Source: CAZAMT01 sp964486145
Lineage (GTDB): Bacteria; Bacteroidota; Bacteroidia; Bacteroidales; JAAAOM01
Length of the DNA: 13,904 nucleotides
Assembly (NCBI GenBank): GCA_964486145.1
Contig: CAZAMT010000087.1
Span: 1 to 13,904, forward strand
Direction of reading: 5' to 3'
A model generated the notes under the pieces. That model was not told the origin of the DNA. It saw only the letters and a list, made by a program, of their open reading frames with translations, and searched no databases. The position numbers and the translations under genes were made by a program. Positions 7,872 through 13,904 of this stretch are shown one piece after another (position 1 is the first letter of the stretch; each line of letters begins with the position of its first letter).

Positions 7872-8693
7872 TTGGATTTAAAGGAATACATATTATCGGG
7901 TAGACTGGAAGATTACATTCTTGGTTCCCTTCCTGAAAAGGAAAGGCAGGAGGTGGAATGCCTTGCCAGTATTTATCCTGAGCTCCAGGAAGAATTGCAG
8001 ACATTGCAACTTGCCTTTGAGAATTATGTAACATCCTATGAAGTCGTACCACCTAAAAACCTGAAGGAAAAAATTGTAAAAAATGTGCGGTCCGAAAACA
8101 GTAAAAACCGTGCAAAATTTGACATACAAGAATCAGAAAAGCAGCAGCAAATCAAGCGAAAATATCAAAACATTTACCCGTGGCTTTCTATGGCCGCATC
8201 CATTGCATTGCTAATTAGTATTGCTTTTAATTTTCACTTCTCCGGGAAAAACGACAGGCTCGAAGCTCGCCTTGACGACCTGGAAACAAGATTCACCAGA
8301 TTATCGGATTCGTATGAAGAAACTGTTGCAGAAAAAGATAAACTGGCCTTTAAAGCAAAGGTACTGGCAGATCCAACATACAAAATCATTCCCATGCAAG
8401 GTGTTGAAAAATTCCCAAATACCAGTGCACAGGTATTTTGGGATACCACAACCAAAGATGTGTATGTTGGTGTGGATGAACTCCCGGTTCCTCCTCAGGA
8501 CAAACAGTACCAACTTTGGGCAATTGTTGACGGTGAAGCCGTTGATGCAGGTGTATTTGACGTTAGCGAAGACACCACAGGCCTGCAAAAAATGAAAAAT
8601 ATTCAGCAGGCAGATGCTTTCGTTGTTACACTTGAAAAAAGAGGCGGAGTTCCTGTTGCTGAAGGAGATATTTATGTTATGGGTGAAGTATAA
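7872..8693 (+). CDS. Membrane anti-sigma factor, RskA-like
   Basis: This 273-residue single-pass membrane protein is the expected inhibitor of the sigma factor encoded one base upstream. The N-terminal part (about 1-60, with LEDYILGSLPEKERQEVE) resembles the sigma-binding domain of RskA-type anti-sigma factors and would be cytoplasmic. One transmembrane helix lies at about 102-122 (IYPWLSMAASIALLISIAF). It is followed by a charged heptad-like stretch at 126-165, probably a coiled coil. The C-terminal domain (about 165-273) carries features of the anti-sigma-K factor RskA domain: YKIIPMQG, AQVFWDTTTKDVYVGVDELP, YQLWAIVDG and FVVTLEKRGGVP. It would face the periplasm and sense the signal. There is no CxxC zinc motif, so it is not a ZAS-type anti-sigma. 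The start is TTG at 7872, again with no usable ATG nearby. RskA-type proteins elsewhere are released by regulated proteolysis; this is known of the family, not shown here. Confidence 0.9.
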   Translation: MDLKEYILSGRLEDYILGSLPEKERQEVECLASIYPELQEELQTLQLAFENYVTSYEVVPPKNLKEKIVKNVRSENSKNRAKFDIQESEKQQQIKRKYQNIYPWLSMAASIALLISIAFNFHFSGKNDRLEARLDDLETRFTRLSDSYEETVAEKDKLAFKAKVLADPTYKIIPMQGVEKFPNTSAQVFWDTTTKDVYVGVDELPVPPQDKQYQLWAIVDGEAVDAGVFDVSEDTTGLQKMKNIQQADAFVVTLEKRGGVPVAEGDIYVMGEV

Positions 8694-8891
8694 AAATTAC
8701 TTTCTAATCCCGAACAGCCCATTTTCCAAAATCTTCAGAACTTTCTCAATAAAATTTATAAATTCAACCTGGAAATACGCAAAATTTCTTTTATCCAACA
8801 CATGGATTCATTTTGCCGTGAATATCATTTAACATAGATGATGATTTAATCCCCTTCGCTTTCCAATTGTGCCACCGTTGAAGCTTAAGGC

Positions 8892-9026
8892 GACACGTGG
8901 TTGGCAGACGAGAATTACGGTTAAATTTACTTCGCCAAACTCCCCGAAATAATCGGGAAGGCTGTAAACCCGATTCCCCATATCCTGGCTGCAGAAGCAT
9001 TAGTCCAGTACTTCCGCGAGCGCTAA
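8892..9026 (+). pseudogene. Possible decayed coding remnant (unidentified)
   Basis: Read from 8892, this stretch gives 44 protein-like codons interrupted by one TAA at 8922 and ending at TAA 9024-9026. It includes LPEIIGKAVNPIPHILAAEA and ends ALVQYFRER. The composition is more gene-like and GC-richer than the flanks. There is no start codon in context and I do not recognise the family. The overlapping frame at 8897-9169 is also open but its composition looks unnatural. An open run of this length can occur by chance, so this is a weak call; an intergenic repeat element is an equal alternative. Confidence 0.25.
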
Positions 9027-9042
9027 AGCTACTCAGCGGAAG
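8943..9042. repeat. Inverted-repeat island
   Basis: Two perfect short inverted repeats lie close together in the GC-richer patch: CCCGA / TCGGG around AATAA at 8943-8957, and CTTCCGC (9011-9017) / GCGGAAG (9036-9042), the latter followed by GCGCTGCTC that partly mirrors the inner GAGCGC at 9018-9023. This kind of structure is typical of dispersed intergenic palindromic repeats, but a second copy is not present in the window. Confidence 0.4.
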
Positions 9043-9460
9043 CGCTGCTCCTGGGTTTATTGCCGTTTATTTACATAATCACTGGTTCATTGTTTTTAAC
9101 ATCTTGCGAAAAAATATTTTTTTTGAAAACATCAAAAAATATTTAAGCTCCTTATTTCCTGCTAAATAACCCTGTTATTTCTTCAATAAAAACCTGTTTA
9201 TTAAAAAAAAAGCAAAAAATTGAAATCCGGTTCACCCCATTTTTACGTATGTATATTTAGTCTAAATTAATATTAATTATATAATATTTTTGATTAACAT
9301 ATTTTTATTTTAATTAAACATTAAATGTAAATATTGGTTATGGTATATATTATAATGCACAAATTTTTTTGTTTAGTTTATTTCTTTATTTTTTAAACTT
9401 TATAAATTATCTTTTGTTTCATCTCTGTAATTTTCATTTTAATCACTAAAAAATAATATT

Positions 9461-12400
9461 ATGAAAACAAACAAGTTTACTTTCCTAATGCTAATGTTGC
9501 TTCTATTGCCATTTGCAGCATTCAGCCAAACTGCACGCGTGCAGGTGATTCACAATTCAGCCGATTTGGCTGCACAAACTGTGGATGTCTATTTAGACGG
9601 GACAAGAATTATTGATGATTTTGAATTCCGTACAGCATCCGCTTTCATTGATGCTCCTGCCGGAAGTCCTATAGACATTGACATTGCTCCCGGTACAAGT
9701 AGTTCTTCTACCGAATCCATTTATAATTTAAACACCACGCTTAGCGATGGAGAAACATACATTCTTGTAGCGAGCGGTATCGTGAGCGATGATGGTTATA
9801 GTCCTGCTACCCCGTTTGAAATCTCGGTATTCAATATGGGAATGGAAACAGGTTCTGATCCATCAAAAACGGACATCCTTGTCTATCATGGTGTTACCGA
9901 TGCTCCAAAAGTTGGAGTTTGGGCTGCGCCATCCTCTCATTGGATAAGTCCATTTGAATTTGGGGAATTTGCCGCGCAAGGTTACCTTGACAAAACAACA
10001 GATGATTACATTTTAGAGGTGCGGGATGAAGCAGGTGGAACAACCGTTGCTTCGTATTCAGCTCCGCTATCCACGTTGGAACTTGAAAATACGCCCATCG
10101 TGGTAGTGGCTTCGGGATTTCTAAGTCCAGCAGATAACAGCAACGGACCAGTATTTGGTCTGTATGTGGCATTGCCTGCAGGTGGTGATCTCGTGCAACT
10201 GCCATATGCTTACAGTTCAAGATTACAGGTAGTCCACAATTCAGCAGATGCAGCCGCTGAAATGGTTGACGTTTATTTGAATGACGGACTGTTAATTGAC
10301 GATTTTGAATTCCGCACGGCATCTGCATTCATTGATGCTCCCGCCGGTGCCCCGGTTAAAATCAATGTTGCACCTTCAAACAGTAGTTCTTCCCTGGATG
10401 CCATTTATACCCTGGATGCAACACTCGAAAAAGATGAAACTTATGTTGGCATTGCCAGCGGCATTGTAAGTGAAACAGGTTATACACCCGCTTCTCCGTT
10501 TGGAATTGACTTTTTTGATATGGGCCGGGAAGAAGCGTCCACTTCAGGAAATACTGATTTGCTCGTTTACCATGGTTCCACAGATGCCCCCACCGTAGAT
10601 ATTTTTGAAGCCACCGGACCCGCAAACCTTGTGGACAACATAATGTTTGGTGATTACAGCAGCAATTACCTCGAACTTACCAATGCAGATTACTTTTTGC
10701 AGGTTCGAACCGATGATGGAACTACGCCTTTGTTTGCCTATGATGCACCTCTATCTGCCTTAAACCTGCAGGACTCAGCAATTGTTGCTGTTGCTTCTGG
10801 TTTTGTTGATCCTTCGGCCAATAGTGATGGGCCAGCATTTGGGCTCTACGTTGCGTTGCCGGAAGGTGGTGATCTTGTAGAATTACCGAGTTCAACAGCT
10901 CGTGTGCAGGTTATCCATAACTCGGCAGACTTAGCTGCTGATTCGGTAGATGTTTACCTGAATGACGAACTGTTGATTGACAATTTTGCTTTTCGTACAG
11001 CATCCTCATTTATTGACGCACCTGCAAATGTGCAGATTGAAATAGATATTGCTCCCAAAAACAGTGCAGATGCAAGTGAATCAATTTACAATCTCCCAAC
11101 TACGCTTGAAGCAGATGAAAAATATATTCTTGTAGCTAGTGGTATCGTAAGCGCTGAAGGCTACGCACCTGCTACACCTTTTGAAATATCCGTTTTCAAC
11201 ATGGGTATGGAAACAGGTTCAGATCCAGCCAAAACCGATGTATTAGTTTACCACGGTTCAACGGATGCCCCAACAGTAGATATTTATGAATCAACCGCCG
11301 GAGAGCTTGTCGACAATGCATCCTTTGGCGATTTTGCCGGATATCTCGACCTGGACACCGATGACTATACCCTTGAAGTCAGGGATGAAACCGGTGCAAC
11401 CACTGTTGCTTCCTATGCAGCCCCCTTAAACACACTGGCATTACAGGAAACTCCAATCGTTGTTGTTGCTTCAGGATTCCTTACTCCTGCTGACAACAGT
11501 AACGGATCGGTATTTGGATTATATGTAGCCCTGCCATCCGGCGGCGAATTGGTGCAACTGCCATATGCTTACAGTTCAAGATTACAGGTAGTCCACAATT
11601 CAGCAGATGCAGCCGCTGAAATGGTTGACGTTTATTTGAATGACGGACTGTTAATTGACGATTTTGAATTCCGCACGGCATCTGCATTCATTGATGCTCC
11701 CGCCGGTGCCCCGGTTAAAATCAATGTTGCACCTTCAAACAGTGTTTCATCACTGGATGCCATCTACACACTCGGTTCAACCCTTGAAAAAGACAAAACC
11801 TATATTGGTATTGCCAGTGGTATCGTAAGCGGTTCCGGTTATTCACCTGCTGAAAGTTTTGATATTGATTTCTTTGATATGGGACAGGAAGCTGCTTCCT
11901 CCTCAGGAAATACCGATGTACTTGTTTACCACGGTTCAACAGATGCTCCTACAGTGGATATTTATGAGTCGACTGCCGGAGAGCTTGTCGACAATGCGTC
12001 ATTTGGCGATTTTGCCGGTTACCTGAACCTTCCCACTGCTGATTACTTGCTTGAAGTAAGAGACGAAAGCGGATCGAACATCGTTCGCAAATACTCGGCC
12101 CCTTTGGCAACATTAGGTTTGGAAGACTCAGCTACAACCGTTATCGCTTCAGGCTTTTTTGACCCAACAGTGAACAGCGACGGTCCTGCATTTGGCTTGT
12201 ATGCCAGTCTTGCATCCGGCGGTAGCCTGGTAGAATTACCTCCATATACCGTTAAAGATGTGATTGTTAACAGCGATGTCCATACAACACTGGAGACAGC
12301 CGTTATTGAAGCAGAACTGGATGATGATTTGTCATCTCCCGGCAAATTTACTGTTTTCGCCCCAACCGATGATGCTTTCAGTGCGCTTCCGGCAGGTTTG

Positions 12401-13904
12401 CTGGATGAATTGCTTGCCGATCCTACCGGTAACCTCGCGCAGATACTTCTATATCATGTTGCCGGAGACAGCGTGCGTTCAACCGGTTTGACCGATGAAA
12501 TGATGATTACCACGTTGCAGGGGCAGGATGTTACCGTCGACCTTGACGGAGGGGTATTCATCAACGGAGCAGAAGTTACCGTAGCTGATATAAAAGCGGA
12601 TAATGGAATTGTTCATGTTATTGATGCCGTACTTGTACCGGAATATGATGTGAAACTTGTTGACGCCAACAGTCTGGGAACCATAGTCGCAAGTAATGAT
12701 AGTATGACGCTCTATTTTTTCACTAAAGATGTCAATGATACTTCGGTTTGTGTTGATGGATGTATTGCAAACTGGCCGGCATTTTATACCAGCGGGCTGT
12801 TCCTTCCGGAAGGGTTGGATCATGACGATTTCGGTTCTTTCAAACGACCGGACGGATCAATGCAATCAACATACAAAGGATGGCCTCTGTACTATTTTGC
12901 CAACGATGCTCAACCGGGTGATGTTACTGGCGAAGGTGTAAATGATGTTTGGTTTGTTGCCAAACCCGATTATACCATTATGCTGATGGATAACCAACTC
13001 GTAGGTAACGATGGTAAAAACTACACAGGTGATTATACAGAAGGTGAAGAAATCGTTCAGTATTTCACTGATGATAAAGGCTACACTCTGTACACCTGGA
13101 TAAATGACGCCAATAACACGAATAAATTTACAAATGAAGATTTCTCCAATAATAACATCTGGCCCATTTATGAAGAATCCGAAGTTATCGTTCCTTCAAC
13201 ACTGGATTCTGACATGTTTGGAGTGATTGATGTGTATGGCCGTAATCAGATGACTTACAACGGATGGCCGCTTTATTACTTTGGCACGGACGATATGATG
13301 CGTGGTAGCACGAAAGGTGTGAGTGTACCTGTACCAGGCGTATGGCCCGTTGCTGTCGAAGACATTGGAGATCCGATACCTGCAACAGTTGTAGATATTG
13401 TAGTAGCAAGCGAAGCCCATGACACCCTTGAATCTGCAGTGATTGCAGCCGAACTGGCCGACGACTTATCCGGTGATGGTCCGTTTACTGTTTTTGCTCC
13501 AACCGACGATGCTTTCGGTGCGCTTCCTGCTGGTACACTGGATGATTTACTGGCTGATCCAACAGGTGACCTGGCTGAAATTCTGCAATACCATGTTGTG
13601 TCAGGTAAGGTAATGTCTGGCGACCTGGAGGATGGTATGAAAGTGGAAACACTGCTCGGCGACAGCATTATGATTGAAATTTCCGATGGTGATGTGTTTG
13701 TCAACGGTGCCCAGGTGATCATTCCTGACCTCGAAGCAGGTAACGGAGTAGTTCATGTCATTGACGCTGTATTGCTGCCTCCGGTACCAGAAACCGTGGT
13801 TGACATTGTTGTGAACAGTGATGTACACGAAACACTCGAAACAGCAGTAATTGCAGCCGAACTGGCCGACGACTTATCCGGTGATGGTCCGTTTACTGTT
13901 TTTG
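9461..13904 (+). CDS. Giant secreted DUF4397 / fasciclin / Yx(FWY)xxD repeat protein (3' end missing)
   Basis: One uninterrupted frame runs from ATG 9461 to the window edge (1481 codons plus one base, no stop). Residues 1-22 are a Sec signal peptide (charged MKTNK, hydrophobic LMLMLLLLPFAA, cleavage after AFS). Residues 25 to about 926 are four DUF4397-type units starting near 26, 254, 481 and 707, each with RVQVIHNSAD-, VDVYL-, FRTASAFIDAP- and LVYHGSTDAP-like motifs. Residues about 929-1060 are a fasciclin (FAS1) domain with FTVFAPTDDAF and VHVIDAVL. Residues about 1064-1300 hold four Yx(FWY)xxD motifs (Y1085, Y1144, Y1211, Y1272) of the COG4315/lipoprotein-15 type, the first with CVDGC (C1097, C1101). 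A second FAS1 covers about 1308-1440, and a third begins near 1445 and is cut by the edge. There is no lipobox. The protein is acidic and probably cell-surface or matrix-associated, perhaps adhesive; a C-terminal type IX sorting domain may lie beyond the window. Its gene follows the ECF sigma/RskA pair, a likely regulator. Confidence 0.9.
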   Translation, partial: MKTNKFTFLMLMLLLLPFAAFSQTARVQVIHNSADLAAQTVDVYLDGTRIIDDFEFRTASAFIDAPAGSPIDIDIAPGTSSSSTESIYNLNTTLSDGETYILVASGIVSDDGYSPATPFEISVFNMGMETGSDPSKTDILVYHGVTDAPKVGVWAAPSSHWISPFEFGEFAAQGYLDKTTDDYILEVRDEAGGTTVASYSAPLSTLELENTPIVVVASGFLSPADNSNGPVFGLYVALPAGGDLVQLPYAYSSRLQVVHNSADAAAEMVDVYLNDGLLIDDFEFRTASAFIDAPAGAPVKINVAPSNSSSSLDAIYTLDATLEKDETYVGIASGIVSETGYTPASPFGIDFFDMGREEASTSGNTDLLVYHGSTDAPTVDIFEATGPANLVDNIMFGDYSSNYLELTNADYFLQVRTDDGTTPLFAYDAPLSALNLQDSAIVAVASGFVDPSANSDGPAFGLYVALPEGGDLVELPSSTARVQVIHNSADLAADSVDVYLNDELLIDNFAFRTASSFIDAPANVQIEIDIAPKNSADASESIYNLPTTLEADEKYILVASGIVSAEGYAPATPFEISVFNMGMETGSDPAKTDVLVYHGSTDAPTVDIYESTAGELVDNASFGDFAGYLDLDTDDYTLEVRDETGATTVASYAAPLNTLALQETPIVVVASGFLTPADNSNGSVFGLYVALPSGGELVQLPYAYSSRLQVVHNSADAAAEMVDVYLNDGLLIDDFEFRTASAFIDAPAGAPVKINVAPSNSVSSLDAIYTLGSTLEKDKTYIGIASGIVSGSGYSPAESFDIDFFDMGQEAASSSGNTDVLVYHGSTDAPTVDIYESTAGELVDNASFGDFAGYLNLPTADYLLEVRDESGSNIVRKYSAPLATLGLEDSATTVIASGFFDPTVNSDGPAFGLYASLASGGSLVELPPYTVKDVIVNSDVHTTLETAVIEAELDDDLSSPGKFTVFAPTDDAFSALPAGLLDELLADPTGNLAQILLYHVAGDSVRSTGLTDEMMITTLQGQDVTVDLDGGVFINGAEVTVADIKADNGIVHVIDAVLVPEYDVKLVDANSLGTIVASNDSMTLYFFTKDVNDTSVCVDGCIANWPAFYTSGLFLPEGLDHDDFGSFKRPDGSMQSTYKGWPLYYFANDAQPGDVTGEGVNDVWFVAKPDYTIMLMDNQLVGNDGKNYTGDYTEGEEIVQYFTDDKGYTLYTWINDANNTNKFTNEDFSNNNIWPIYEESEVIVPSTLDSDMFGVIDVYGRNQMTYNGWPLYYFGTDDMMRGSTKGVSVPVPGVWPVAVEDIGDPIPATVVDIVVASEAHDTLESAVIAAELADDLSGDGPFTVFAPTDDAFGALPAGTLDDLLADPTGDLAEILQYHVVSGKVMSGDLEDGMKVETLLGDSIMIEISDGDVFVNGAQVIIPDLEAGNGVVHVIDAVLLPPVPETVVDIVVNSDVHETLETAVIAAELADDLSGDGPFTVF
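10193..10384 (+). repeat. 192-bp perfect DNA repeat, copy 1
   Basis: These 192 bases, covering the end of DUF4397 unit 1 and the first quarter of unit 2, are identical base for base to 11552-11743, at an offset of 1359 bp (453 codons). Mismatches begin immediately outside on both sides. Confidence 0.97.
11552..11743 (+). repeat. 192-bp perfect DNA repeat, copy 2
   Basis: This is the second copy of the tract at 10193-10384, here spanning the end of unit 3 and the start of unit 4. The surrounding unit sequence has diverged, so the identity points to recent copying or conversion rather than selection alone. Confidence 0.97.
12245..12640 (+). other. Fasciclin (FAS1) domain 1
   Basis: This segment encodes about residues 929-1060 of the large secreted protein. 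It opens with TVKDVIVNSDVHTTLETAV, carries the conserved FTVFAPTDDAFSALP (FAS1 box 1) and ends with NGIVHVIDAVLVP (box 2). FAS1 domains commonly mediate cell adhesion. Confidence 0.9.
12650..13360 (+). other. Four Yx(FWY)xxD secreted repeats (COG4315-like)
   Basis: Four copies of the family signature are visible: YFFTKD (Y1085), YYFAND (Y1144), YTWIND (Y1211) and YYFGTD (Y1272), each preceded by a TLY- or PLY-type residue pair. The odd and even copies alternate in type (free-standing TLY versus GWPLYYF), so this is two complete two-motif modules. The first module keeps the CVDGC...NWP segment usual in the family; the second has IWP but lacks the cysteines. The function of this family is unknown. 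Confidence 0.85.
13382..13780 (+). other. Fasciclin (FAS1) domain 2
   Basis: This segment encodes about residues 1308-1440, with TVVDIVVASEAHDTLESAV, FTVFAPTDDAFGALP and NGVVHVIDAVLLP. A closely similar third copy begins after it (about 13793) and is cut by the window edge. Confidence 0.9.
13442..13904 (+). repeat. Near-identical FAS1 repeat running off the window
   Basis: Bases 13442-13496 and 13850-13904 are identical over all 55 bases, 408 bp (136 codons) apart. The second copy ends at the window edge, so the full length of the identity is unknown. Further FAS1 copies may follow. Confidence 0.9.

Larger units (their letters stand above)
8694..9460. other. Long intergenic region before the surface-protein gene
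   Basis: These 767 bases hold no convincing gene. Three parts can be seen: ordinary AT-rich sequence after the anti-sigma stop (to about 8860); a GC-richer island at about 8862-9055 with inverted repeats and a possible decayed reading frame (listed separately); and about 400 bases of extremely AT-rich sequence leading to the ATG at 9461, which probably contains the promoter and a long leader. A short stem, AAATAAC / GTTATTT with a CCT loop at 9164-9180, is too AT-rich to call a terminator. No -33/-7 pair with good spacing was found upstream of 9461. Confidence 0.5.
9533..12241 (+). repeat. Four tandem DUF4397 units arranged as an A-B-A-B super-repeat
   Basis: The four units are 226-228 residues apart. 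Units 1 and 3 share features absent from 2 and 4, for example PATPFEISVFNMGMETGSDP and PIVVVASGF. Units 2 and 4 share DFFDMG, GNTD and NSDGPAFGLY. This indicates that a two-unit block of about 1.36 kb (9533-10900) was duplicated to give 10901-12241. Each unit itself seems to contain two DUF4397-like halves, the second beginning at the TDxLVYHG motif. Confidence 0.85.

Noticed and set aside
8897..9169. 90-codon plus-strand open frame in the intergenic region
   Set aside because: It begins in the inverted-repeat island and runs into very AT-rich sequence, with abrupt composition change and no recognisable family; more likely chance.
9164..9180. AAATAAC-CCT-GTTATTT stem as a terminator for the sigma/anti-sigma operon
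   Set aside because: The stem is nearly all A-T, is about 470 bases past the anti-sigma stop and has no clear T-run.
9533..12241. Regular repeats considered as a CRISPR array or non-coding satellite
   Set aside because: The spacing is 678-684 bp, all repeats are in frame in one open reading frame, and they encode conserved protein units.
13276..13722. 148-codon minus-strand open frame, and similar ones at 9894-10328 and 11481-11687
   Set aside because: They are antisense to the repeat protein. Two of them look alike only because they lie over the 192-bp perfect repeat.
9461..13904. Possible frameshift or gene split inside the large repeat gene
   Set aside because: The domain boundaries checked (R254, R481, R707, the FAS1 domains and all four Y motifs) fall in the same frame, and no stop was found.

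Overview
The window is most likely from a low-GC member of the Bacteroidota. The evidence is a type III glutamine synthetase beside types I and II, a DUF3109 protein, an ECF sigma / RskA-like anti-sigma pair with TTG starts, no obvious Shine-Dalgarno sites, and a very large secreted repeat protein with DUF4397 and fasciclin domains. No rRNA, tRNA, CRISPR array or intact insertion sequence was seen. The phylum is an inference from gene content; I cannot name the species.

Layout. Bases 1-117 are the end of an intergenic region with a strong hairpin. Bases 118-5093 hold three glutamine synthetases of three different families: type I (glnA, minus), type II, the eukaryote-like form (plus, divergent from glnA), and type III (glnN, minus, convergent with type II). 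A bidirectional terminator lies between types II and III. Upstream of glnN on the minus strand is a translationally coupled pair: a cysteine-rich DUF3109 protein followed by an M20 dipeptidase. Bases 7331-8693 on the plus strand carry an ECF sigma factor and a membrane anti-sigma factor with an RskA-type C-terminal domain. A 767-bp non-coding stretch follows; it contains a GC-richer island of inverted repeats and possibly a decayed coding remnant. From 9461 a single uninterrupted reading frame runs off the right edge (1481 codons visible). It encodes a secreted protein with four long DUF4397 units, a fasciclin domain, four Yx(FWY)xxD (COG4315-type) repeats, a second fasciclin domain and the start of a third.

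How it fits together. The left half is a nitrogen-assimilation cluster: three unrelated-by-subfamily enzymes make glutamine from glutamate and ammonia, and a dipeptidase nearby could release amino acids from peptides. The right half looks like a regulated surface-protein module: an ECF sigma factor, its membrane-bound inhibitor, and the probable target. The pairing of a SigK/RskA-like couple with a fasciclin-domain gene recalls the mycobacterial SigK-RskA control of the fasciclin proteins MPT70/MPT83. The repeat protein is also a record of its own recent evolution: an A-B-A-B duplication with one 192-bp tract that is identical at DNA level and another tract that is identical only at protein level.
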